Shown here: in pieces, positions 52,611 to 62,542 of the stretch
Layout of the letters: each line of letters starts with the position of its first letter
Numbering within the stretch: position 1 is the first letter of the stretch
Assembly: GCF_024211255.1 (NCBI RefSeq)
Contig: NZ_JAMLDY010000001.1
Location: forward strand, 245,966-309,965
Length of the DNA: 64,000 nt
Direction of reading: 5' to 3'
Source of the DNA: Sphingomonas liriopis
GTDB lineage: Bacteria > Pseudomonadota > Alphaproteobacteria > Sphingomonadales > Sphingomonadaceae
Made by a program: the position numbers and the translations under genes
Notes under the pieces: generated by a model
Databases searched by the model: none
What the model was told of the DNA's origin: nothing
The model's input: only the letters and a program-made list of their open reading frames with translations

Positions 52611-54968
52611 ATGACCACGATCGTCGTCTCGCGCCGTGCCCTCCTCGCCTCCAGCGCGCTGCTCGCGTTCGTTCCGGCGCGCGCGTTCGGCGCTGCGCCC
52701 GTCTATCGCGACGCGCGCGCACCGATCGCCGACCGGGTGAAGGATCTGCTGTCGCGGATGACGCTCGAGGAGAAGGTCGCGCAGATGCGCTGCGTCTGGA
52801 CGGAGAAAGGCAAGATCCTCGACGCGCAGGGAAACTTTTCGCCCGACAAGGCGGCGCAGGCGTTCCCCGACGGGATCGGGCAGATCGGCCGGCCGGCCGA
52901 CACCTTCGGCACCCGGCGGTTTCCCGCGCAATGGTTTCGCGAGCCCGAGGAGACCGCGCCGCTGGTCAACGCGATGCAGCGGTACTTCGTGGAGCGCACC
53001 CGGCTGGGCATCCCGCTGCTGGTGCATGAGGAGACGGCGCACGGCTATCAGGCGCGCGGCGCCACGATCTTCCCGATTCCGCCCGCACTGGGCAGCACCT
53101 GGGACCCGGCGCTGGTCGAGCGCGTCTTCGCCGTGGTCGGCAAGGAGGCGCGGGTCCGCGGCGTGACGGTCGCGCTCAGTCCGGTGATCGACCTGATGCG
53201 CGAGCCTCGCTGGGGGCGCATGGAGGAATTCTTCGGCGAGGATCCCTATCTGGTCGGTGCAATGGGCGCCGCCTCGGTGCGCGGCCAGCAGGGCCCGCGC
53301 CCGCTCGGCCGCGACAAGGTGTTCGTGACGCTCAAGCACTTCGTCCACGGCTCGCCCCAGGGTGGGCTGAACAAGGCGCCGGCGGACATGTCGGAACGGA
53401 CGCTGCGCGAAACCTACCTGGTGCCGTTCGCCCATGTCATCCGCGACGCCGACCCGGCGATCGTCATGCCCTCCTACAACGAGGTGGAGGGCGTGCCCGC
53501 GCACGGATCGAAGGCGCTGCTCGAGAAGACCGGCCGCGGTCGGCTCGGCTTCAAGGGCGCCTATTTCAGCGACTATGGCGGCATCGAGGAGCTTGCCAAG
53601 TCGCATCACGTCGCGGCCGATCTCGACGCGGCGGCGATCCTGGCGCTGGAGGCGGGGGTCGACGCCGACCTGCCCGACGGCAATGCCTATGCCCGCCTGC
53701 CCGCGCTGGTGAAGGCGGGTCGCGTCGACGTGGCGCGGATCGACGCCGCGGTCGCGCGCATCCTCGCGCTGAAGTTCGAGGCGGGGCTGTTCGAGAACCC
53801 CTATGTCGACGCGGCGCGGGTGAAGCGCGAGACCAACACGCCGGCCGCGATCGCGCTCGCTCGCACGGTTGCGGAAAAGGCGCTGATCCTGCTCAAGAAC
53901 GACGGCATCCTGCCGTTCGACCCGGCGGCGAAGATGAAGCTGGCGGTGATCGGACCCAACGCCGTCGAGGCGATGATCGGCGGCTATTCGGGCGAGAACG
54001 ACCGCAAGGTCGGCGTGCTCGCCGGCATCAGGGCGGTGGCCGGGCCGGGGATCGCGATCGAGCAGGCCGACGGCGTCTGGATCAGCCAGCCCGACGCGAA
54101 GGGCGAGCATCCGATGATGGCCTATATGAAGCCGGTGCCCGACGCGGAGAACCGTGCCCGCATCGCGCAGGCGGTCGAGGTGGCGAAACGCTCCGACACC
54201 ATCCTGCTCGTGCTCGGCGACAACCCGCAGATCACGCGCGAATCGGTTGCGGGCCCCGGCGATCGCCACTCGATCGACCTCTACGGCCTCCAGAACGAGC
54301 TGGTCGAGGCGCTGCTCGCCACCGGCAAGCCGGTCGTCGCGCTGCTGCTCAACGGCCGCCCGCTCACCGTCAACCGGTTGGCGGAGAAGGCCGACGCGCT
54401 GCTCGAGGGCTGGTATCTGGGCGAGGAAGGCGGCCATGCGGTGGCGAACGTGCTGTTCGGCAGGGTCAATCCGGGCGGAAAGCTGACCGTCTCGGTGCCG
54501 CGCTCGACGGGTGACCTGCCGATCTTCTACAACCATCACGCGTCCGCCGAGGGCAGCTACCTCGAGGGCAAGCGCACGCCGCTGTTCCCGTTCGGTCACG
54601 GGCTCAGCTACACCAGCTTCGACCTGTCGGCACCGCGATTGTCACGCACAGAGATCGGACGCGGCGACGACGTCTCGATCGAGGTCGACGTGACCAACAC
54701 CGGCAAGCGCGCGGGCGACGAGGTGATCCAGCTCTACATTCGCGACGACGTCAGCTCCGCCCCGCGCCCCGTGCTGGAGCTGCGGCGGTTCGAGCGCGTC
54801 ACGCTGAAGCCGGGCGAGCGGCGGACGGTACGCTTCGCGCTGACGCCGGACGATCTCGCCTTCTGGAACATCGACCTGGACTGGGTGGTCGAGCCCGGCA
54901 GCTTCACGATTTCGGCCGGTGCCAGTTCGGCATCGCTGAAGACCGCCACGCTGATCGTCCGCGCCTGA
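52611..54968 (+). CDS. GH3 beta-glycosidase, Tat-exported
   Basis: 785 residues. A Tat-like SRRALLASSALL signal precedes the catalytic barrel: RMTLEEKVAQM, LKHFVHGSP, and the nucleophile Asp321 in AYFSDYGGIEE. The alpha/beta sandwich (LLKNDGILPF) and an FnIII-like C-terminal domain follow (GHGLSYTSFDLS, VTNTGKRAGDEVIQLYI). It is closer to GH3 beta-xylosidase/glucosidase-type proteins than the GH3 gene at 32046, which has SDWGA. It probably removes a terminal beta-linked sugar. Confidence 0.88.
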   Translation: MTTIVVSRRALLASSALLAFVPARAFGAAPVYRDARAPIADRVKDLLSRMTLEEKVAQMRCVWTEKGKILDAQGNFSPDKAAQAFPDGIGQIGRPADTFGTRRFPAQWFREPEETAPLVNAMQRYFVERTRLGIPLLVHEETAHGYQARGATIFPIPPALGSTWDPALVERVFAVVGKEARVRGVTVALSPVIDLMREPRWGRMEEFFGEDPYLVGAMGAASVRGQQGPRPLGRDKVFVTLKHFVHGSPQGGLNKAPADMSERTLRETYLVPFAHVIRDADPAIVMPSYNEVEGVPAHGSKALLEKTGRGRLGFKGAYFSDYGGIEELAKSHHVAADLDAAAILALEAGVDADLPDGNAYARLPALVKAGRVDVARIDAAVARILALKFEAGLFENPYVDAARVKRETNTPAAIALARTVAEKALILLKNDGILPFDPAAKMKLAVIGPNAVEAMIGGYSGENDRKVGVLAGIRAVAGPGIAIEQADGVWISQPDAKGEHPMMAYMKPVPDAENRARIAQAVEVAKRSDTILLVLGDNPQITRESVAGPGDRHSIDLYGLQNELVEALLATGKPVVALLLNGRPLTVNRLAEKADALLEGWYLGEEGGHAVANVLFGRVNPGGKLTVSVPRSTGDLPIFYNHHASAEGSYLEGKRTPLFPFGHGLSYTSFDLSAPRLSRTEIGRGDDVSIEVDVTNTGKRAGDEVIQLYIRDDVSSAPRPVLELRRFERVTLKPGERRTVRFALTPDDLAFWNIDLDWVVEPGSFTISAGASSASLKTATLIVRA

Positions 54969-55006
54969 ATCCCCACCCGCATTCCAAACACGGAAACGAC
55001 ACCGCC

Positions 55007-58000
55007 ATGACCCGTATGCTGAAAACGATCTTCCTGGCCGGCACGGCACTGGCGGCATCGGCCACACAGGCGCAGGACCACCTGGCCGATGGCTTCCGCG
55101 ATCCACCGGCGGAGGCGCGCCCGCGCGTCTGGTGGCACTGGCTGAACGGTGCCATCACCGAGGAGGGGCTGAAGCTCGACCTGGAATGGATGAAGGCGGC
55201 CGGGATCGGCGGCGTCCAGATCTTCTACGGCGCGATGCCCAACAACAACGACGTCGTCACCCCGCCGGTTCGTTACATGACTCCCGAATGGCGTCGCGCC
55301 TTCCGCGCGGCGGTGACGCAGGCGACCGCGCAAGGCATGGAAGTGGCGATCCCCACTTCCGCCGGCTGGAGCGAGACGGGCGCGCCGTTCGTTCAGCCGG
55401 AAGACGCGATGAAGAAACTGGTCTGGACGGACACGGAGATCGTCGGCGGTCGTCGCTTCGCGGGCACGTTGCCGAAGCCCGCGGACGCCCCCGGCCCGTT
55501 CGGCAGCGTCGATCTCGGCGAGCAGACCGGCCTGGCCGGCGAGAAGGAGCCGCGGGCGCCGCGCTTCTACAACGACGCGCGCGTCGTCGCCTATCGCCTG
55601 CCCGCCGCCGACCGCGCGCTGCCCGTGCCGAAGGTCACGACCGCGGCGGGTGAGGTGGCTGCCGCCGCGCTGTTCGACGGCGACCCGGCCAAGGCGATCG
55701 AGATCGATCGGCCGACCGCGAAGAAACCGGGCTGGATCCGCTTCGACTATCCGCGCATCGTCACGCTGCGCGCCGCGACGATCGTGCTGGACGACAAGCC
55801 GGCGGCGATAGGGCTGTCGAACGCGATCCCGGCGCGGCTGGAGGTCAGCGCGGACGGCGTCACGTTCCGCAAGGTCGCCGACATCGCGGCGGGCGCGTTC
55901 GTGCAGAACACCAGCAGCTTCGCGCCCGTCACCGGCCGCATCTTCCGCGTCGTGCTGCAACCCGTCGCCGGCGGCTTTCCCGGCGCGGGGATCAGCATGG
56001 CGCCCGGCGCGCTGCTCCAACCCGGCCTGCCGTCGCTGGCACAGCCCAAGACGCTGCCGATCGGCGAGATCGCGCTGACCGCCGAGCCGCGCGTCAACCG
56101 TTTCGAGGAAAAGGCCGGGTTCGCCTCGGTCGCGGATTATTACGCCGTGCCCACCCCCGCGGTCGATGCCGGGCTGGCGATCCGGCACGGCGACGTGATC
56201 GACCTCACCGACCGGATGAAGCCCGACGGCACGCTCGACTGGACGCCCCCCAGGGGACGCTGGCGGGTCGTGAGGATGGGCTATTCGCTGACCGGTCACA
56301 TGAACGGGCCGACCACCGCGGAGGCGACCGGGCTTGAGGTCGACAAGCTGAACGCGCCGCGCGTGCGCGCCTATATGAACCGCTATCTCGACGATCATCT
56401 CCAGGTGCTGGGCAGCAGCGCGCCCGAGCAGCGCGGCTTGAAGGCGATCGTCAGCGACAGCATCGAGGCGGGGTTCCAGAACTGGACCGATGACATGCTT
56501 GCGCAATTCGCGCGGCGGCGGGGCTATGATCCCATGCCCTTCCTGCCCGCGCTGACCGGCCGCGTCGTCGACAGTGCGGCGGCGACCGACGCCTTCCTGT
56601 ACGACTATCGCCGCACGCTGATGGATCTGATCGCCGAGGCGCATTACGGCACCGTCGCCGCGGTGGCGCGCGAGCGCGGGCTCACGTCCTATGGCGAGGC
56701 GCTGGAGGCGGGCAACCGCCCGTCGCTGGGCGACGATCTCGCGATGCGGTCGCATGCCGAGGTGCCCATGGGCGCGATGTGGACCTTCGATCCCGCCAAG
56801 GGACCGAAGCCCGCGCACGTCGCCGACCTGAAAGGCGCGGCATCGGCGGCGCACCTCTACGGTCGCCATTATGTCGGCGCCGAATCGATGTCGGCGATGT
56901 TCCAGTACTGGGCGTACAGCCCGGCGCAGCTGAAGCGCGTCGCGGACACCGAATTCGCCCTCGGCGTCAACCACATGTCGATCCACAGCAGCGTGCACCA
57001 GCCGCTGGTCGGCAAGGCGCCGGGCCTGTCGCTGTGGATCTTCGGGCAGAACTTCAACCGCAACGAAAGCTGGGCCGGACAGGCGCGGCCGTGGGTCGAC
57101 TATCTCGCACGGACGCAATGGATGCTGTCGCAGGGGCGCTATGCCGCCGACGTCGCCTATTTCTACGGCGAGGAAGCGCCGATCGTGACGTTGATGGAGG
57201 CCGGGAAGCTGGCCGACGCGCCCAAACGCTACGGCTATGACTTCGTCGACGCCGAGGCGCTGCGATCGAACCTGTCGGTGGTCGACGGCGCGTTGGCCAC
57301 ACCGTCGGGCATGCGCTACCGCGTGTTGCAATTGGGCGGCTCGTCGCGGCGCATGACGTTGCCCGTGCTGACCCGGATCGCGGCGCTGGTGGAGGCGGGC
57401 GCCACGATCGTCGGCGACAAGCCGACCGATTCCCCCAGCCTTGCCGACGATCCGGCGGCGTTCCGCGCGCTCGCCGACCGGTTGTGGGCCGGCGGTGCCG
57501 AGACGAAGGTGGGGCGCGGCCGCGTGCTGGCGGACCTGCCGGTGGAACAGGCGCTGGCGGCGAGCGGCGTCGCGCCGGACCAGGAGATCACGGGCGGCAG
57601 CGGCGACGCACCGACGCTCAACTTCCTGCACCGCACGCTCGATGACGGCGAACTGTGGTTCGCCAGCAATCCGACGACCAAGACCTTTGCCGGCGAGGTC
57701 GCCTTCCGCGTCACGGGCCGCGCGCCCGAATTGTGGGATGCGGAGACCGGGACCGCGACGCCCCTGCCCTATCGCATCGAGAACGGCCGCACGCTCGTGC
57801 CGCTGACGCTGGGGGACAGCGGGTCGGCGATCGTCGTGTTCCGCACGCCGGCGACGGCGACCGTGCGCACGCCGGCCGCACCGGCCGAGCGCGTCGTCGC
57901 GGCGATCGACGGCGACTGGAGCGTCCGTTTCCAGCCGGATCGCGGCGCCCCGACGGGCGCGCAGGCGATGGCGGCCGGATCGTGGACGCAGAGCGAGCAG

Positions 58001-58372
58001 CCCGGCATCCGCTACTTCTCCGGCACGGCCACCTATTCGCGCACGATCCGCGTGCCGGCGGTGGCGAAGAGGGCGCGGACGATCCTCTCGCTGGGGGCGG
58101 TCGGCGACATCGCGGCCGTGTCGGTGAACGGCACACCCGTCCGCACCGTCTGGCACGCGCCCTATCGCGTCGACATCACCGACGCCTTGCGGCGCGGCAG
58201 CAACCGCATCGAGGTGACGGTCGCCAATCGCTGGGTCAACCGGCTGGCCGGCGACGCGCAGCCAGGCGCGACGAAGGTGGGCTGGACCACCGCGCCTACC
58301 TATTCGGCGCGCGCGCCGCTGCTGCCCTCCGGGCTGATCGGCCCGGTCGAGCTGATCGAACAGCGCCACTGA
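55007..58372 (+). CDS. GH106-type alpha-L-rhamnosidase, exported
   Basis: 1121 residues, the usual length for GH106. A signal peptide ends at SATQA. The N-terminal PRVWWHWLNGAITEEGLKLDLEWMKAAGIGGVQIF matches the opening of the GH106 TIM barrel; the barrel continues past GRWRVVRMGYSLTGH and SDSIEAGFQNWT, and a jelly-roll C-terminal region ends with NPVTxNR-like RRGSNRIEVTVANRW. The enzyme would cleave alpha-L-rhamnose in the periplasm. Rhamnose is a frequent terminal sugar of steroidal saponins and glycoalkaloids, which fits the locus. The assignment is from overall pattern, so catalytic Glu residues are not named. Confidence 0.82.
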   Translation: MTRMLKTIFLAGTALAASATQAQDHLADGFRDPPAEARPRVWWHWLNGAITEEGLKLDLEWMKAAGIGGVQIFYGAMPNNNDVVTPPVRYMTPEWRRAFRAAVTQATAQGMEVAIPTSAGWSETGAPFVQPEDAMKKLVWTDTEIVGGRRFAGTLPKPADAPGPFGSVDLGEQTGLAGEKEPRAPRFYNDARVVAYRLPAADRALPVPKVTTAAGEVAAAALFDGDPAKAIEIDRPTAKKPGWIRFDYPRIVTLRAATIVLDDKPAAIGLSNAIPARLEVSADGVTFRKVADIAAGAFVQNTSSFAPVTGRIFRVVLQPVAGGFPGAGISMAPGALLQPGLPSLAQPKTLPIGEIALTAEPRVNRFEEKAGFASVADYYAVPTPAVDAGLAIRHGDVIDLTDRMKPDGTLDWTPPRGRWRVVRMGYSLTGHMNGPTTAEATGLEVDKLNAPRVRAYMNRYLDDHLQVLGSSAPEQRGLKAIVSDSIEAGFQNWTDDMLAQFARRRGYDPMPFLPALTGRVVDSAAATDAFLYDYRRTLMDLIAEAHYGTVAAVARERGLTSYGEALEAGNRPSLGDDLAMRSHAEVPMGAMWTFDPAKGPKPAHVADLKGAASAAHLYGRHYVGAESMSAMFQYWAYSPAQLKRVADTEFALGVNHMSIHSSVHQPLVGKAPGLSLWIFGQNFNRNESWAGQARPWVDYLARTQWMLSQGRYAADVAYFYGEEAPIVTLMEAGKLADAPKRYGYDFVDAEALRSNLSVVDGALATPSGMRYRVLQLGGSSRRMTLPVLTRIAALVEAGATIVGDKPTDSPSLADDPAAFRALADRLWAGGAETKVGRGRVLADLPVEQALAASGVAPDQEITGGSGDAPTLNFLHRTLDDGELWFASNPTTKTFAGEVAFRVTGRAPELWDAETGTATPLPYRIENGRTLVPLTLGDSGSAIVVFRTPATATVRTPAAPAERVVAAIDGDWSVRFQPDRGAPTGAQAMAAGSWTQSEQPGIRYFSGTATYSRTIRVPAVAKRARTILSLGAVGDIAAVSVNGTPVRTVWHAPYRVDITDALRRGSNRIEVTVANRWVNRLAGDAQPGATKVGWTTAPTYSARAPLLPSGLIGPVELIEQRH

Positions 58373-58391
58373 GGATCTCCTACGGACGACG

Positions 58392-59228
58392 ATGCCTCTC
58401 GCCTTACTGGCTGCCGCTGTCGCGATGACCGCCCCCGCGGCAAAACCACCGGCCGTCGCGCCTGCCTGTCCGCCCCGGGCCGAAGTACCCGCGCTGGCGG
58501 CGCTGCGCGACGCGCAGGTGGCCGATGATCGCGGCGCGTCGCTGCCCGCGGCGATGAAGCTGCTGGTCGCCGATCTTCCCGCGATCTCGAAGAATGCGCA
58601 GGATGACGCGCGGCGCGACTGGCCCGCGCTGTGCCGCTACCGCGCCGACAATGCGCGTCTGCACGCGGCGGGCATGCGACCCCGGGTCGTCTTCATCGGC
58701 GATTCGATCACGGAGAATTGGGGCGTCGCGGACCCTTCGCTGTTCGCCCCGACCACGGTCGATCGCGGCATCGCCGGGCAGACCAGCGGCCAGATCCTGC
58801 TGCGCTTCTATCAGGACGTCGTGCGCCTGTCGCCGCGGGTCGTGCACCTCAACGCCGGCACCAACGATCTGGGCGTGATGGGCAGCACGGTCGTCACCGA
58901 CGACGAGATCGTCGACAATCTGCGCGCGATGATCGACATGGCACAGGCCAACCGCATCGCGGTGGTGCTGACCGGCATCCTGCCCTCTACCGGATCGACC
59001 CTGTTCCACACGTCCGGCGAGCCGCGGCGCATTCGGGCCATCAACGCCAGGCTGAGCCAACTGGCAGACGAGCGGCGGATCGTCTTCGTCGATTACGCGG
59101 CGGCGATCGGCGATGCGGAGGGTGGCATCCGCGCTGGCTTTACCAACGACGGCGTCCATCCCAATCGCGCGGCCTATGCCGCGATGCGACCGCTGGCCGA
59201 ACGCGCGATCGCGCGGGCCGGTCGCTAG
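58392..59228 (+). CDS. SGNH/GDSL-family hydrolase, exported
   Basis: 278 residues. A signal peptide is followed by block I FIGDSITENW (Ser105), block II GIAGQ, block III LNAGTNDLG (Asn158), and block V DGVHPN (Asp253, His256), the full SGNH set. It would deacetylate sugars or hydrolyse esters. It starts 19 bp after the GH106 gene and overlaps the convergent FGE gene by four bases. Confidence 0.88.
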   Translation: MPLALLAAAVAMTAPAAKPPAVAPACPPRAEVPALAALRDAQVADDRGASLPAAMKLLVADLPAISKNAQDDARRDWPALCRYRADNARLHAAGMRPRVVFIGDSITENWGVADPSLFAPTTVDRGIAGQTSGQILLRFYQDVVRLSPRVVHLNAGTNDLGVMGSTVVTDDEIVDNLRAMIDMAQANRIAVVLTGILPSTGSTLFHTSGEPRRIRAINARLSQLADERRIVFVDYAAAIGDAEGGIRAGFTNDGVHPNRAAYAAMRPLAERAIARAGR

Positions 59229-60217
59229 AGCCTACTCTCCGATACCCGCAGGACGCAGCGGAAGCCGATGTGGCTCGTCGTCGTGTCGACGTCCTGCGGG
59301 TGACGCGCGGCGGGGCGATAGCGCCGGCAGTAATTGTCGGCGCACAAATGCGATCCGCCCTTCAGCACCTTGCGTCCCAGCCGCATGCCCGCCAGCGCGG
59401 GGTCGTAGCTGTCGCGCTCGCGCCCGCCGCGCGGATTGGCCGGGACGCAACAGGCGCCCTTGAACCGCTTGCGATGCGGCTGCGGCAACGACCACCAGTC
59501 GCTCGTCCATTCCCAGACGTTGCCGATCATGTCGGCCAGGCCATAATCGTTGGCGGGAAAGGTGCCGACCGGTGACGTTCGCGCCCATCCGTCGAGCAGC
59601 AGGTTCTCGCCCGGAAACGCGCCCTGCCAGTAATTGGCGAGCATCGCCCCGCCGGGTGCCGGCTCGTCGCCCCAGGCGTAGTCCGCGCCATCGCGGCCGC
59701 CGCGTGCGGCATATTCCCATTCCGCTTCGGTCGGCAGATCCCGCCCCGCCCACTGGGCATAGGCGACCGCATCGGCATAAGCGACATGGACCACCGGGTG
59801 ATCCTGCATCGCGTCGATCATGCTGTCCGGTCCGAACGGATGGCGCCAGTCGGCCCCCGGCCGATACTGCCACCAGCGCCCCGGATCGTCCAACCCGACC
59901 GGGCCGGGCGGCGGCACGAACACCATCGACGCCGCGATCGCCATCTCCGGCAACAGGCCGGGATACAGCGCCGGATCGGGCGCGCGTTCCGCGACCGTGA
60001 CATGCCCGGTCGCCGCGACGAAGCGGGCGAACTGCCGGTTGGTGACCGGCGCGACCTCGATCCAGAACGGATCGACGCGCACCTCGCGAACCGGTGCCTC
60101 CTCGGGGTAGAAGCGATCCGACCCCATCCGGAACCGGCCGCCGGGGACGAAGCGCATGTCCTCCGGCGGCGCGGTCGGGGCGTCGGGTGCGGTCGAAGTC
60201 GCTGGCGTGTCCGTCAT
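59225..60217 (-). CDS. Formylglycine-generating enzyme (sulfatase-modifying factor)
   Basis: 330 residues of the FGE-sulfatase fold, with no signal peptide. FRMGSDRFYPEEAPVREV, PVTNRQFARFVAATG, AYAQWAGRDLPTEAEWEYAARGG and IGNVWEWTSDWW are typical. Both active-site cysteines are present (Cys292 and Cys297 in GSHLCADNYCRRYR), so it should convert the sulfatase Cys to formylglycine with O2 in the cytoplasm, before export. It is 10 bp after the sulfatase gene on the same strand, implying co-expression. Confidence 0.92.
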   Translation of the reverse strand: MTDTPATSTAPDAPTAPPEDMRFVPGGRFRMGSDRFYPEEAPVREVRVDPFWIEVAPVTNRQFARFVAATGHVTVAERAPDPALYPGLLPEMAIAASMVFVPPPGPVGLDDPGRWWQYRPGADWRHPFGPDSMIDAMQDHPVVHVAYADAVAYAQWAGRDLPTEAEWEYAARGGRDGADYAWGDEPAPGGAMLANYWQGAFPGENLLLDGWARTSPVGTFPANDYGLADMIGNVWEWTSDWWSLPQPHRKRFKGACCVPANPRGGRERDSYDPALAGMRLGRKVLKGGSHLCADNYCRRYRPAARHPQDVDTTTSHIGFRCVLRVSESRL

Positions 60218-60227
60218 CCCGCGAGCC

Positions 60228-62525
60228 TTAGCGCAAGGAAACGGTCACCGCACCGATGTCGAGCGCCGTCGCCGGATTGCCGACCGGCGCATCCGCCGGA
60301 TAGTCGCCCGCCGGCGCACCGGTATCCACGCCGACGTCGAACGTGTTGCCGCCCGGCGAATAGAACGCCATCGGGCTGGTCGGCACCATCCCCTGCGCGA
60401 CGGGTGTGCCGTTGACGATGAGTTGCAGGCGCACCGGCTGGCCCAGTCCCTTGGCGACCGGCACGAAATCGAACCGCAGCTTCGCCGGTCCCACGGGCAG
60501 CGCCTTGCCCCGCAATGTCACGGTCGCGATATTGTACAGGCGATAGGTGAAGACCGGCCGCCGCTTCGGATCGACGTACATCGACCATCCGGCATCGCTG
60601 CCCCCCAGCGTCGCGATCACACCACGCGCGCCGGCCCGTGCGGTCACGTCCGCTTCCACCGACCACGGCCGGTTGAAGATGCGCGGCAGCGCCGACTCGG
60701 GAATGCCGACCGCGCCGCGGTGATAGGTCTGGCTGGCCTGCCCCGTGGCGAGGGTGGGGAGCCCGCCCCCTCCGAACTGCTGCCCCATCAGCGGCAGCAC
60801 CTGGTTCGCCGCGGCTTCCGTGGTGAACAGCGCCTGCATCTCGCGCAGCCGCGCCGGTTCGCGCGCGGCGAGATCATGCGCCTGCGAGAAGTCGGTGCGC
60901 AGGTCGTACAGCTCCCACCGATCCTCCTCGAACGGTTTCTTGCCCGCTCCCAGCGCCCCACCCCACGGCAGGCGCGTATGGAACGCGGACGCCATCCAGC
61001 CGTCGTGATAGATCGCACGGTGGCCGAAAATCTCGAAATATTGCGTGCGATGCTGCTCGGCCGCGGCCGCATCGTCGAAGGTGTAGAGCAGGCTGGTGCC
61101 GTTCATCGGCTTCTGCGGCACGCCCAGCACGGTCGCGGGTGCGGGCAGGCCGACCGCGTCGAGGATCGTCGGCACCACGTCGTTGACGTGCCCGAACTGG
61201 CTGCGCAGCCCGCCGGGCTGGTGGATGCGCGCCGGCCAGCTGACCACCATGCCGTTGCGGGTGCCGCCCAGATGCGAGGCCACCGCCTTGGTCCACTGGA
61301 ATGGCGTGTCCGCCGCCCAGGCCCACGCTGCGTTGATATGCGCGTTGGCGTGGCGGGTGCCGATCGTGTCGATATGGTCGATCTTGCTTTTCAGCGTCTC
61401 GGGCATGCCCTGCAACGCGCCCAGATAGTTGAGGCTGCCGCCCAGCCCGCCCTCTGCGCTCGCGCCATTGTCGCCGACGACGTAGATGAACAGCGTGTTG
61501 TCGAACTTCCCGGCGTCCTTCAGCGACTGGATCAGCCGCCCGATCTGCGCGTCGGTATGCGCCATGAATCCGGCATAGGCCTCCATCACCCGCGACGCGA
61601 AGCGACGCTCGTCGGGCGACAGGCTGTCCCACGCCGGCATGCCGGCGGGGCGGGGCGTCAGCTCGGTGTTCGCGGGAATGATGCCCAGCCGCTTCTGCCG
61701 CGCGAACGTCTCCTCGCGCAGTTTGTCCCAGCCCTGGTCGAACTTGCCCTTGTACCGCGCGATCCATTCCGGCGGCACCTGGATCGGCGCATGGATTGCG
61801 CCGGGCGCCAGATACAGGAAGAACGGCTTGTCGGGCGTGACCGACGCGAGCGTGCGGAACCAGTCGACGCCGTGATCGACCAGATCCTGCGTCAGGTGAT
61901 AGCCGGCCCCCGCCGGGCGCGGCACCGGCGTCGTGCCGTCGTACAGCGACGGTTCGAACTGGTCGGTCTCCCCACCCTCGAAGCCGTAGAATCGTTCGAA
62001 CCCCTCCCCCGTCGGCCAGGCGTCGAACGGCCCGCTGGGCGAAGTCTGCCATGCCGCGGTCTGATGCCATTTCCCGAACGCGCCGGTGCTGTAGCCGTTC
62101 TCGCGCAGGATCTCGGCGATCGTCGCGGTGTCCCGCCCGTGCAGGCCGGTATAGCCCGGACGGCTGTCGGTGACGACCGCCCCGACCCCCGTCGCATGCG
62201 GATTGCGCCCCGTCAGCAGGGAGGCGCGGGTCGGCGAACACATGGCGGTGGTGTGGAAACGGTTGAACCGCAACCCCTGCGCCGCCAGCGCGGTCAACGC
62301 GGGCGTATCGACCGGCCCGCCGAATGTCGACGTCGTGCCGAACCCGACATCGTCGAGCAGCACGAGGACGACATTGGGCGCGCCCTTCGGCGCCTGGCGC
62401 TGCAACGGGGCCGGGGGTGACGCGACCGGTCCGCCCGCCGGTGCCTGCGCATCCGCCGGCGTGGTGGCCGCCACCAGCGTCAGTAAACTCGCCACGGTCA
62501 GCAATCGCCGCTTCATTCCGCGCAT
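60228..62525 (-). CDS. Arylsulfatase-like sulfatase, exported
   Basis: 765 residues. Signal peptide, then VLVLLDDVGFGTTSTFGG, the modification motif CSPTR (Cys96 to Arg100, with the Thr variant seen in the Pseudomonas enzyme), FGKWH and VVGDNGAS. The layout matches the sulfatase at 50268, with which it appears paralogous (both have GWDKLREETFARQKxLG). Several ATGs compete: 62525 and 62528 are favoured by AAGGA 4-7 nt upstream, while 62516 is too far from it. It is followed by FGE and preceded 17 bp upstream by an SDR. Confidence 0.88.
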   Translation of the reverse strand: MRGMKRRLLTVASLLTLVAATTPADAQAPAGGPVASPPAPLQRQAPKGAPNVVLVLLDDVGFGTTSTFGGPVDTPALTALAAQGLRFNRFHTTAMCSPTRASLLTGRNPHATGVGAVVTDSRPGYTGLHGRDTATIAEILRENGYSTGAFGKWHQTAAWQTSPSGPFDAWPTGEGFERFYGFEGGETDQFEPSLYDGTTPVPRPAGAGYHLTQDLVDHGVDWFRTLASVTPDKPFFLYLAPGAIHAPIQVPPEWIARYKGKFDQGWDKLREETFARQKRLGIIPANTELTPRPAGMPAWDSLSPDERRFASRVMEAYAGFMAHTDAQIGRLIQSLKDAGKFDNTLFIYVVGDNGASAEGGLGGSLNYLGALQGMPETLKSKIDHIDTIGTRHANAHINAAWAWAADTPFQWTKAVASHLGGTRNGMVVSWPARIHQPGGLRSQFGHVNDVVPTILDAVGLPAPATVLGVPQKPMNGTSLLYTFDDAAAAEQHRTQYFEIFGHRAIYHDGWMASAFHTRLPWGGALGAGKKPFEEDRWELYDLRTDFSQAHDLAAREPARLREMQALFTTEAAANQVLPLMGQQFGGGGLPTLATGQASQTYHRGAVGIPESALPRIFNRPWSVEADVTARAGARGVIATLGGSDAGWSMYVDPKRRPVFTYRLYNIATVTLRGKALPVGPAKLRFDFVPVAKGLGQPVRLQLIVNGTPVAQGMVPTSPMAFYSPGGNTFDVGVDTGAPAGDYPADAPVGNPATALDIGAVTVSLR

Positions 62526-62542
62526 CATACCGTCCTTTATCA

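Noticed and set aside
54734..58369. A 1200-codon minus-strand frame across the GH106 gene
   Set aside because: No domain features and strong Arg/Gly/Ala bias; the plus-strand frame has a signal peptide and GH106 features with a ribosome site.
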